Part shown: piece by piece, positions 9,048 to 19,700 of the stretch | How the letters are laid out: each line of letters begins with the position of its first letter | Numbering within the stretch: position 1 is the stretch's first letter | Notes under the pieces: model-generated | Database searches by the model: none | What the model was told of the DNA's origin: nothing | Seen by the model: only the letters and a program-made list of their open reading frames with translations | NCBI GenBank assembly: GCA_937898625.1 | Contig: CALEJF010000029.1 | Coordinates: 1-64,000 of the forward strand | Origin: an uncultured Clostridia bacterium | GTDB taxonomy: Bacteria > Bacillota > Clostridia > Oscillospirales > Acutalibacteraceae | Length of the DNA stretch: 64,000 bases | Reading direction: 5' to 3' | Translations under genes and position numbers: made by a program

Positions 9048-12000
9048 TTAGCTAATAACACCTTGACTTCTCAGCTCTGCCAACACAGCATTGACTATTT
9101 CCGATTTATCGTTATCAGTCCAATAATCAGTACCACGAACAGGTGAATCACCTTTGTCTCCCTTTAAATCGGCAGAAGATGCACCAGATGCAGAAGTAAT
9201 TGTCAATACCGTTCCTTCCCATGAATGAGTTGCAGATACACCATCTTTTCCATCAAACTCACCATTTTCTTTTGCCATATCCAAAGCATCGTTAATGGCA
9301 TTGTCTAAACCATCATTGGTTATATACCCAATGTCATTATCAAATGAAGAAACATTTGTTGGAGTGTCAATTAAATCATTATATGAACCAGAAATTGCAA
9401 CATCAGACAAATCTGTTTTCTTATAGTAATTTGTTAAATTATTAACATCCTTAGTAATAAACAATTTATCATTTGTAAAATCACTTAACTTCGTAGGAGT
9501 ATCAAGCAAATCATCATAAGAGCCACTTGTTGCCACTGTAGCCAAGTTAGTGATAACGCCTGAGTCAATTGTAACTCCATTTTCCAGCCTCAAACTACGA
9601 GCTATAATATTACCATTAATGCTAAGTTCGCCATCCTCGTTGACTTCAAAAACCTTATCATCTCCATTAGTAATATTCATAACTTCTTCAGATTTTGGAC
9701 TAATTGTTACGGTGTTATTTCCGTGATTTACAATAAGACCATCTTCATTAAATGTCATCGTGCCAACACCATCATCGGAAACACTTGTAATAGTCATTCC
9801 ATTGCCATCAAATATCATACTTCCAGATTCATTTTGCATAGACATTTTTTCGCCTAAAATAAATTTTCCAACAATGGTTTCACCATTAACACCATAAGCC
9901 ACCTTCAACTCTTTTGTCTGTGGGTCAACATAATAATACTTGCCAATAGCTGTCTTTGTTGTTTCCCAATTGTTATCTGTAATTGCAATAGTAGAATTAA
10001 TGATTTTTAATTGTTCATTGCTATATGTATTTGTAATTGGGTCGTACTGCCTACACAAAATTCCGTTTTTATCCCATACTTGATTTTGATTGTCAGTACC
10101 AACAATTTTCGTATTTGTTGCATTTAAGCCACTTTCAATCCAGTTGTTCAAAACGGCGTTGCTTTTTTCTCCTTGATTAGCCTGTCTTTTTACACTGCTA
10201 TAAGAAGAAGCCATAGAAGATGCCTGAGATATAATATGTTCGACATCTGTAATGCCATTTTTTAACCTTGTTACATCTGAGAATTCAACAGGGATATCGT
10301 TAAAATCACCATAATCAATGTTATATTCTAATAATCTTAATTTATATATTCTGCCATCAATTTGTACCCTTATCCAATTACCAGTTTTCAAAGAATTAAC
10401 TAATGGCTTAAATTTTGGTATTGCCAACAAGTTCTTTAATGTAGTTGAAATGGAATGTTGTAATTCAGCAGACTTATAAATTTCATTCTCTGCTACTTCG
10501 AAAAACTCAGACGCTTTTTTAAACAATTCGGCATTATTCAATCCGTCAGAGATATAGTTGTCGTTTGAATATTTATCTTCTCTGCGGTAAGCACAAAATT
10601 CTAACCATAAATCGTAGCCTAAATATTTTTCGAAATCAAGAGCATTTTGAATTTCATTTCTACACTCTTCAATATCGGTTTGCAAACCTTTTAAAATTAA
10701 ATTTCCATCCGTATCATATACACCAAATACAATATTAATTTCATTTTCTCTAATTTGTATTTCAGCTTCAATGGCTTTCAACTTATTATAATAGGGAACA
10801 TACAGCTTCTCATACAAATTACCTTCGGAATTATCGTCGTCATCAGACCAAGTAGCATTATTCCCAATGCCTTGGTCTATTAAAATATCAATACAAGATT
10901 GACAAGCATCGTGAAAACTTGTCAGGGGATTCAACGCATATTTTTTTAATTCCGTACAAAAATCATTATATTCTTTTTTAAATAATTCAGAGATGCTTAA
11001 ATCATCTGTATTTTCTTTATTTAAAGCCTTGTCTATTTTTTGTTTAGTAACCGTTTCTAAATCGTCATTTATTTCAACAGAAATAATATTACTTTCAGCA
11101 ACATCTTCTTCATCAGAATAATTGGTAACAATAAAATTACCCTTCCAATATCTTTTGTTGCCATTATCATACAATTCAGATGCTTTTATTTCTACTTTGT
11201 ATGTTGATTTAACAATAATCTTTGCCATTGCTAAAACTGCACTGTTAGCTGTAGACAAAGAAACAATGCTAACATCTGCTACGGCAACGGGGGAGAGGGA
11301 AGATGCTGTTAACAAGCTTGCTTGTTCTGTTGCATTTGTTCCACTTATTTCAACACTAGGCATAAGACCAGATTTAAGATATAAATATAAGTCTATGGTG
11401 TTGTAATAAGCATTCATCAATGATGAATATCCTGTTACTGGTGTAGCTATTGATTGTAAATTCTTGTTATAAACAGAGTATTTATCTATGAGAGAATTAT
11501 AACCACTTAACAATTCTGCATCTATGTTAGACACATATTCCCCATAATACTGTCTATACATTTCATTATAAGAATTTAATTTTTCAACCAGCTCATTAGG
11601 CATATCATCTTTGATATCATCTGAAAAATACCAAATATAATCTGTACCGTTTGGATTACAATTGCGAACGGTAGCAGTCATCAAATCATCACCAGCTTCA
11701 AGCTTAAAACAATTTTTAACCGAATCAGTGTCGGTAACTAATTGAATTTCACTAGAAGCCAACTCGTCAGATGTTACAAAAATTAAAGTATCGTCACCAT
11801 AGCCATACTTAATATTTGTGCTACCACATTTAGGACACCTATCTGTAAATTCGCCTCTATATCCACAATCATTGCAATTTTGTTGTAAATCATAAACAAA
11901 TACATCTCTACAAATCTTACCATTTTCATCTGAGTTTGATGGATATTGAAACAAGCATCCTATTTCTTCGCCAACCTCTTGGAATGCATCACAAATAGAA

Positions 12001-12533
12001 GTATCATCAAAAGAAAAACTCCTTTGTATCTTTGCAATAGTAGGGTCTACATGTGCAATAGAATAATGCGGAGCCTTTTCAAGCATTCTGTTTAATATAG
12101 AAGCTTTTGGGTCGTTTTCATCATATAAAATACTTATTTTATAATCATCACGCTCAATGTCTTCTTCTGTATTGATTTCAATGTTGTACAACATAATCTG
12201 AGATAATTCCGCTTGACCTAACTGAGTGCAAAACACTGTTTTAACAGTTTCAGTTTCTTCATCAAGCTCAACCTTGATTTCAAACCAAGCATCCCATTCT
12301 TTACAATATATAAGTTTGAAATCTACAACTTTATCCCACAACGGAGTGAGTTTATAGTCTATATATTTGTTTATTGTAAAAGAAACTTCAGAAGCATCAT
12401 TGAACTTATCAACCAATTCAATGCTCTCGGCATTTACTTTTAACTGTCCAAGCTTATTACCGTTTCTATTTGCCAAAATTATAGTAGGTGGTTCTGGATT
12501 ACCAACTAAATCAAATTTAATTTTTATTGCCAT
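9048..12533 (-). CDS. Tail-tip protein (Tal-like) with zinc ribbon and collagen-like end
   Basis: 1161 residues from the ATG at 12533 (AAGGCGG upstream). The first roughly 400 residues look like the gp27/Tal ring domain that caps siphophage tails. They are interrupted at about 216-240 by a treble-clef-like zinc ribbon (CNDCGYRG ... CPKCG). A long helical centre follows, then repeated beta units (TFNEDGLIVNHGNN, TISPKSEEV) and a C-terminal region with LDTPTKLSDFTND repeats and GKDGVS/GDKGDSP collagen-like runs. It follows Dit, the usual place for Tal. The zinc ribbon inside the ring domain is uncommon. Confidence 0.7.
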   Translation of the reverse strand: MAIKIKFDLVGNPEPPTIILANRNGNKLGQLKVNAESIELVDKFNDASEVSFTINKYIDYKLTPLWDKVVDFKLIYCKEWDAWFEIKVELDEETETVKTVFCTQLGQAELSQIMLYNIEINTEEDIERDDYKISILYDENDPKASILNRMLEKAPHYSIAHVDPTIAKIQRSFSFDDTSICDAFQEVGEEIGCLFQYPSNSDENGKICRDVFVYDLQQNCNDCGYRGEFTDRCPKCGSTNIKYGYGDDTLIFVTSDELASSEIQLVTDTDSVKNCFKLEAGDDLMTATVRNCNPNGTDYIWYFSDDIKDDMPNELVEKLNSYNEMYRQYYGEYVSNIDAELLSGYNSLIDKYSVYNKNLQSIATPVTGYSSLMNAYYNTIDLYLYLKSGLMPSVEISGTNATEQASLLTASSLSPVAVADVSIVSLSTANSAVLAMAKIIVKSTYKVEIKASELYDNGNKRYWKGNFIVTNYSDEEDVAESNIISVEINDDLETVTKQKIDKALNKENTDDLSISELFKKEYNDFCTELKKYALNPLTSFHDACQSCIDILIDQGIGNNATWSDDDDNSEGNLYEKLYVPYYNKLKAIEAEIQIRENEINIVFGVYDTDGNLILKGLQTDIEECRNEIQNALDFEKYLGYDLWLEFCAYRREDKYSNDNYISDGLNNAELFKKASEFFEVAENEIYKSAELQHSISTTLKNLLAIPKFKPLVNSLKTGNWIRVQIDGRIYKLRLLEYNIDYGDFNDIPVEFSDVTRLKNGITDVEHIISQASSMASSYSSVKRQANQGEKSNAVLNNWIESGLNATNTKIVGTDNQNQVWDKNGILCRQYDPITNTYSNEQLKIINSTIAITDNNWETTKTAIGKYYYVDPQTKELKVAYGVNGETIVGKFILGEKMSMQNESGSMIFDGNGMTITSVSDDGVGTMTFNEDGLIVNHGNNTVTISPKSEEVMNITNGDDKVFEVNEDGELSINGNIIARSLRLENGVTIDSGVITNLATVATSGSYDDLLDTPTKLSDFTNDKLFITKDVNNLTNYYKKTDLSDVAISGSYNDLIDTPTNVSSFDNDIGYITNDGLDNAINDALDMAKENGEFDGKDGVSATHSWEGTVLTITSASGASSADLKGDKGDSPVRGTDYWTDNDKSEIVNAVLAELRSQGVIS

Positions 12534-12545
12534 ATCCACACCGCC

Positions 12546-13340
12546 TTATAAACCAACCTTAACAATGGGAGAATACTCCACTTTAATAGAACAAGGGAGA
12601 GAGATGGTTAAATCATTCCTACTATTATCAAAAGTATTTGCCACCCTAAAGAAATTCCAGTTAAAGTCATTTTGTATATTATGAGATGAAATAGAAGACT
12701 GAATAATAGGATAATCCATAGTAATAACTTCGCCAGCAGCGCAATTTGCGATATAAGTATCTCTATTTTCGATGGCATTATGAATTTTTAGATTACCACT
12801 TTGAGCTATGGTGATTTCAGTGTGAGGGTAGATATAACCTTCTTCTTGAGAAATATCGTTGATAGAATGTTTACCGTTTGATACTGTATTATTTATATTA
12901 ATAATTCTAGGCTCTTTGAGAGCGTGTGGTCTATTGGTAACTACTTCAAGTTCAAAACCAAAAAGACATCCATCAAGTTCAATTCGGCTAATATTAAAAC
13001 TTGCTTCAAAATACAAATCAATATATTCCTCAGAAATAGGTTTAAACTTTAAAAATTTCTTTCTGTTCAACCACCTTGTTATCTGACGATGTTCCGTGGC
13101 GGTTATTTCTTGGATGCCGCCATTACAAGAATGTTTACAAATTTGTATTGTAGTTTCAAGACAGTCTTCGTACTGTGCGCTTGTCAATTCGTGTTTCGCT
13201 CCACCCAAAACAGGAACAGTATTAAAAGATATTTGACAACCATCTCTTACAGTATCAAGCCCCTTATCACCAAAATTGCATATAATAAATCCAAAATCAC
13301 TAAGGTTCTTACCATCATAAACAAAGTCAAATGCTTTCAT
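12546..13340 (-). CDS. Distal tail protein (Dit-like)
   Basis: 264 residues beginning MKAFDFVYDGKNLSDFGFII, characteristic of the Dit/siphovirus tail component family. The N-terminal ring-forming domain (about 1-140: conserved GFII, the VPVLGG region, ITRWLNRKKF) is followed by a beta-sandwich C-terminal domain. It would form the hub joining tail tube to tip. It lies between a small coiled-coil protein and the Tal-like protein, the canonical order downstream of the tape measure. Confidence 0.8.
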   Translation of the reverse strand: MKAFDFVYDGKNLSDFGFIICNFGDKGLDTVRDGCQISFNTVPVLGGAKHELTSAQYEDCLETTIQICKHSCNGGIQEITATEHRQITRWLNRKKFLKFKPISEEYIDLYFEASFNISRIELDGCLFGFELEVVTNRPHALKEPRIININNTVSNGKHSINDISQEEGYIYPHTEITIAQSGNLKIHNAIENRDTYIANCAAGEVITMDYPIIQSSISSHNIQNDFNWNFFRVANTFDNSRNDLTISLPCSIKVEYSPIVKVGL

Positions 13341-13376
13341 TTCTATTTCATCACCTACTTTCTAATTTATGTTTTA

Positions 13377-13679
13377 TTATTTTAAAAGAAGTTTAATTAG
13401 CCACCATCGACCATTAAAAACTTCCTTATTCATAATTTCTTTCATTTTTCTAAGTTCCCGAATTAGCCCCTTATATTCATCTTTATATTTCTTAACATCA
13501 GCAGCATTTTGGGTTAATTCATCTTTTAAAGGAATAACAGAATTAATTAGTTCATTTTTTTCTTGAAGTTCTAACTTCAATTTTTCATTTTGTGATTTCA
13601 ATGATTCAATCTGCTCTGATTGACGAGAAATCGTTTTTTGTTGAAAATCCAATCTTTTTTTATAATTCTTTTCATTCAT
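13377..13679 (-). CDS. Small coiled-coil tail protein
   Basis: 100 residues, almost entirely a charged coiled coil (residues about 8-85, with many Gln/Glu/Lys heptads: ISRQSEQIESLKSQNEKLKL), ending in a hydrophobic patch WWLIKLLLK. RBS GAGGTG precedes the ATG. It sits directly after the tape measure gene. No family recognised; it may be a tail-tip assembly factor. Confidence 0.5.
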   Translation of the reverse strand: MNEKNYKKRLDFQQKTISRQSEQIESLKSQNEKLKLELQEKNELINSVIPLKDELTQNAADVKKYKDEYKGLIRELRKMKEIMNKEVFNGRWWLIKLLLK

Positions 13680-13705
13680 CTTTTACACCTCAAAAAATAG
13701 AAGGA

Positions 13706-13730
13706 GGGAGGCAGATATACTCTGCCTCCC
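13706..13730 (-). terminator. Hairpin after tape measure, possible attenuator
   Basis: Perfect 10-bp stem GGGAGGCAGA / TCTGCCTCCC with a 5-nt loop. On the minus strand it is followed by TCCTTCTATTTTTT, so partial termination after the tape measure is plausible. A second weak structure (GGGATAG with CTAGCCC, about 13761-13788) lies between it and the tape-measure stop. Confidence 0.55.
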
Positions 13731-13796
13731 AATATTGATTTTTCGCAGTTTACTCTGCACTGGGATAGGTTTTAAGTCTCTAGCCCAACCATTTAA

Positions 13797-16700
13797 TTAT
13801 CTAATTGATTTACCTTTTGCAAGCTTACTTTTTCCTGCTATTTGGTCAATTGTCATAGAGAGAATCAACTTTTCAAACTTGGGGTCTCTCTGCATTTCTG
13901 TTAACAAGTCATTATAACCGTGAACATTAGGCATGCTAAATGTAATATTCTCGAAATGTTGAGTAATGGCAGTATTAACATTAGAATTATTAGGAACATT
14001 TGCTGCCCCCAAATTCAAATTATCCTTAATAAACTCAGAAGGAGAGTTAGCCATATCCCAAATGTTGTTGCTTGCATTAGCATTCAACACACTATCATTC
14101 TTAGCAACAGGAGTAAGGATGGCTCCATCAGAAGGTCTAACAATATACTCTTGCCCTTTTTCTTGAGTCCAAACCATATCGTCGGCGTTAATTCTCTTTG
14201 CACCAGTTGCAAGGGCTTTGACATCAAACTTCTTAAACCAACCAGTATAACCACTTGACAACTTATACCAGCGAGTCAACAAGTAACCCTTCTTTTCGTC
14301 TAAGACCTTATATTTGGGGTCATTACGATAAAGTTGTCTTTCACCACTTGTATCTCCTACATAGTCATAAATAGGGGCGCTACCAGCATTAATCATTCCA
14401 CCAACTTTAATAGTTGGGGTAGTAGGCTTAGGCTTGTCTGTTTTTGTCGGCTCTTTCTTCGTCGTATTAGCTTGTTTTGAATTAGAAGCAGAAGAAGTGC
14501 TTGCAGACTTTACATTAGTTTTGGCTATTGAATTTAACTGAGTAATCATATTCTGCAAGTTTGTATTTATTGTCTTTAGCGCATTATTCGTTGTTGTCTG
14601 AGCAGTTGAGAATTTCTCACCATAAGTAGTGATTACACTGTTTATCTTTGTTGAATTGGTGTCCCAAATACTTGTCATTGAATTTGACAATGTATAACCA
14701 ACAGAATCAGCCTTTTCTGAAATAGTTGTGCTAATAGATATAGCATCATTATTGATTTGAGTAATCATACCCGATACAAGAGCATCTAGATTATCAAGAC
14801 GAGTATTAAGAACCTCTTCATATTCAAGATAAAGCTCGTCGAGAAGAGCGGCAGAATCGTCTATTAATTTATCGTATTCTGTCTCTTTAAGGTCATCCTT
14901 AGCTTCTTTAAGAGAGACTTCTATCTGTTGCAACTTTGCCTTGCCCTCTTCAGATGTATCTCCTAAATACGCAGACCTTTGCTTTTCTAAATTTGCTATT
15001 TCTTCAGATTGTTCTTTTACCTTATTATTGTACTCATATAAATCACGAGCGGAATCAATACTTTCATTATACTTATCTATTCTTTCTTGGAGAGCATCGA
15101 GTTCTAACTCGATTCCTTCCTCAACCATATCACGAATGGCTTCTTTCTCATCTTGAGCTGCAAGTATATGCTCTTGCTGTAAAGAAATCATTTCACGATA
15201 ACGCTCTTCGAGTTCTGTGTCATATGGGTCTTTAGACAATTCCTTCTTAAGTCTTTCTGCTTCTTTAGCAGCTTGGTCTGCTTGATACATATGAACATTG
15301 TAGTTTTGACCATGTAAACCCATTGTAGCAGAACCAGTGTCAGTCAATTGACCATTATCATCAAACAGCTTGCTACTGCTTAAAAGCTCAATTAAGAACT
15401 CAGACTCTTCGGAAACGGCAGAGATTTTTTCTTGGAGCAAGTCAAATGTTTCCCACGATAATTGCTGAAGTGTTTGACTATACTCTTTAAGTCTAGTCTC
15501 GCCTTCTGTAATACTTAAAGTTACTTCATCAATCTGGTTGCAAAGGTTGTACCACGCTTCGCTACCCTTGGCTATAGTGTCACTTTCCATTGCAGTCTGC
15601 AACTCAGAAAGCATAGCAGCCTTTTCTTTTTTAAGTTGAGCAATATTATTTTTCTCATTGTTTGTAAGAGCATTATAGTAATTAGCAGATACTAACCAAC
15701 CTTGTGCCTCACTCTGAGAAATATACTCTTCAAGCACATTCTTTTCGTGCTCAATAACACCAAGAATGCCCTCATATTGAGCAGATACATTTTCTATTCT
15801 TTGAGCATAGAGAGATGCTTCGGTTTCTTTAAGCTCTTCGATTGCATCCTTACAATCAAGAGCTGCTTCATAATACTTTTGATAATCCTTAATCTTTTCG
15901 GTAAGAGTTTCATCTGTGAGATTATCAATATCAATCGCACCAGATTGAACCTTCTTTTTCCATTCAGAAGAAAGACCGATTTCATTGGCAGCGTTTATAT
16001 ATCCTTGATATGCTTTTTCTTGAAGTGCAATTTCATTGCCAACCTCACCAATCTCATCTGCTAACGCTTTGTTTCTTGAACTCCAAGATTTGTAGGCATT
16101 ATTAGCAGTTCTATCAAGATTATCAATCTCACGCTCAATGCGAGAGATAGCGACTTCAATCCAATCGAAGATTTCTTGCGATTTTTTAGAGTCACTGTTA
16201 GAACTTGCTTTATAGTCGTAACCAACCTTAAAACTGGGAACAGTTGGTTCTTCTCCGCCACCATAACCTTCACTAAAAGCGGCTCCTTGAGCAAAAGCAG
16301 TACCATTTACAAGCGCTTTAGCACGACCACCACCAGAAGTTACTCTACCATTCTTAAAAAGCTCTTCTGTCTGCTTATGATTGAAAATTATATCTCCACG
16401 CTGATATTTAATAAATTCAGCACCAGAATCGCCAATAGTATAATATCTACCGTCTCTTACTAAGGTTTCTCTGCCAAGTTCTCCAACCAATGCGGTTCCA
16501 GAATTCTTTGTTCCCCAACTGCCGTGCTTGAAAGCACGACCAGTTGTGCCGTTTACATTAGCAGTACCATTAACTACACCTTTTCCATCTGGGTCTGCAC
16601 CAGTTCTTTGGGCAGCTTTACTTTTGCCACCAGATGCAACTTTAGAAACTATTTCTTTAATTTTATAAGTTACAGTTCTTACAAAATCTGGTGGGTCATA

Positions 16701-19700
16701 AGTATCAATAGCACTAGTATCTTTATCAAAAATTACCGTTGCAGGTGGGTCAAGAGGAATATAATTGTCAGGTATAAGAGAATCTTTATCATATTTAACA
16801 GTAGCGTCTGGGTCATCAGGGTTATAATTATCAGGAACACTAGAATCCTTATTGTATGTAACAAGTGCATTAGGATTGTTAGGAATATAGCCATCAGGAA
16901 TTCTAGTATCTGCATCATACACAACCCAAGACTCTTTATCATCAGGGTCAAACTTGTCTGGGTCGCCACCATCTACAAGATATTTAACGAATGCGTCTTT
17001 TGCTTCAGGAGACCAACCATCAACTTCTCCGCCGTCAACGAGATACTTGGCATAAGCTTTTTTCTCTTCAGGAGTCCAATCTTTAACCTGTTCATCATCT
17101 GCATAATATTTAACAACTGCATCTACATCTTCTGGCTTCCAATCGTCTACATCGTCTTTATTAACTATAAGTCTTATAAGAGCTTCTTTATCTTTTGGCT
17201 TCCAGTTATCAACTTCGTCGTGTTCTGCAATATACCTTACAACAACCTGTTTTTCTTCGTCTGTTAACTTATTAAATTCTTCTTCATTCTCTATTGCAAA
17301 TCTTATAACAGTTTTTTTTTCTTCCTCAGATAGCCCTTCTAATAACTTCTCATTTTCGGATATAAACTCTACAATAACAAGCTTTTCTTCATCGTCTAAA
17401 CCCTCAAAACTGTTATTCTCTACAATGTATTTTATTGCTATTTCTTTTTCTTCGTCATTTAGAGCATTAAACCATGTCTCGTTTCCGTCTTTAGCTAAGA
17501 AATTTACAACAACTTCCTGTTCCTCTTCTGTCAGCTTATCAACCACAGAATCGTCAATATCATAACCGATTTTAAGTTTGACCTCATTATCAGATGTAAG
17601 ACCCAATTGATTCATCATCATAAGCCTCATATCTTTGAGGTCTTCACTCATTTGTACATCTAACTTAAGTTCAGCGGGTATTTCGATTTCGCCCTTTTCA
17701 ATCTTGTCAGCAATTGTTTTTGCATCCCAATCTTCATCGATACCTATCTGCGCTTTTACTTCTGGGTCAAGTTCTTCAATTTCTTTGGCAACCTTATCTA
17801 TCTCACCTTGGACTTTATCAAGTTCTTTTGTGTCACCAGTAAGAGCAACCAAATGCTTCTCCTTGCACAAATCGCCAATTTCTTGTATTTTTTCAATTGG
17901 CTCTTGCAACTCTTCATCAACTGTAGAGGTGTCAATCTGCATAAACTTAGGCTCGGTCAACTTATCCATAGCCGCAGTATAATATTCGGCTATTTCAAGA
18001 GCTTGTTTAGCACCTTCAACAAGATTGCCATTCTTATCGGTTTGCAGTGTGCCATCTTTATTTCTAAACTTATCTAAGACATTTAATGCTTTTTCAAGCT
18101 GTTCTTGATAGCCTTCAACAGTGTCAACATTGAAGTCAAAATTTAAATCTACATCTTTAAGATTCTTTAAACCTTCGCTTTGAAGTTTCTTTAATGAATT
18201 GTTGGCTTCTTCGGCAGAGGTTTTTAAATCGGCTAATAATGTATATTTACCGTCTAATGTAACAACAAACCCAGCGTCATCTAAAGTACGCTGAATTATT
18301 TGAACCATTTCTTCGCTGACACCAAGGGCATCTGCGACAGCTTTATCTCCGCCTACAACATCAAAGTCAAATTCAACAATCTTGCCTTTGTCATTTCTAA
18401 CAATAAGGTCTTCAATGTTTTTGCCCTCAAGAGCTTTGAGACCACCATTTTTACCTAATTCTTCAACTGCTCTTAAGAAATTATAAGCTCCAGTACTTGT
18501 AGAATTTCCTTCATCATCTACAGTAAAAAAGTCTCTAACACTATAACTAGTGCCTTTTATTGTATCATCTAAACTATTCCAAATCTCTTTCAGTTCAGAA
18601 GCAGACTTGCCAGCTAAATCTGTTTTCCCTGTCATTAGCTCAAGGAATTTTATAGTGCCATCATCGTACCAGCCACGAGAAATTTCGTCTCCAATTGTTT
18701 CAAAACCTTCAATAATACTCTCGTACATATCACGCTCATTGCCAGCAGATTCAGCATTTTGCCAAGCGTTATATGCCGATGTTAGACCTTTATATTGAGA
18801 TGCAAGCGTAGCTAAATCATTTATCTTTTGAGCGACTTCTTGTTGTTCAGAATACAAACTTGCTCTTTTGCCAGCATCAGTGCAATTATTTATTTTATCG
18901 GTAAGTTCGTCATATCTATTTTTTAATACATCCAACTTGTTGTCTGTTTCAGACAATTTCTGAGATGCAAGAGCGTGTTCAAATTCACTAACGGCATTTT
19001 TGTTAAGATGTATACCATTAGATGTTTCTTCAAACATTGCAGATAAATCATATCCTTGTGAAGCAAGCTCTGCATAGCGAGACTTTAACACTTCAATTGA
19101 TTCAGAAGATAAGCCAGCACCTGATACAGACTCAGAAAGAGCTGAGTTCAGTGCGTCAAGACTTTCTGTTTCAACATCAATAGCAATTGTGTAATTCATT
19201 GCTTCGATGAACTTAGCTTCTTCTTTAATTTGAGCTAAGATTTCACCTGTATTAGCCGTTTCCCAATATATCTCACCTTTAATATTGGCAACCGCTTGAA
19301 GTTCAGTTACCGACAAACCCTTTAAAATTTCTTGAATTTTCTCTGTCTCGTGAGTCTTATACTCCGAAGCATCGAAACTACTCATACCATCAGTATTGAG
19401 TTTTTCAAGATAATTACGGGATATATAATTATACACATCATCATACTGTTTCTTTATTGAATCAGTATCGATACCGAAAGCAAGATTAAATTGCTCCTTT
19501 TCTTCATCGCTAAACTTTTCAGACATAGAAGCAACATTGTCAAGTTCTGACAAATATTCTCCAACGGTACACTCATTATTATTGACTGCCGTTCGCATAT
19601 TGAGAAATGTTTCTACAGCGCCAATTTCATTTGTACCATCTTTTGTCCCGTCACCATAACCTTTAATTATGCCAACAAACTTTCTGGCTTGTACTTCAGC

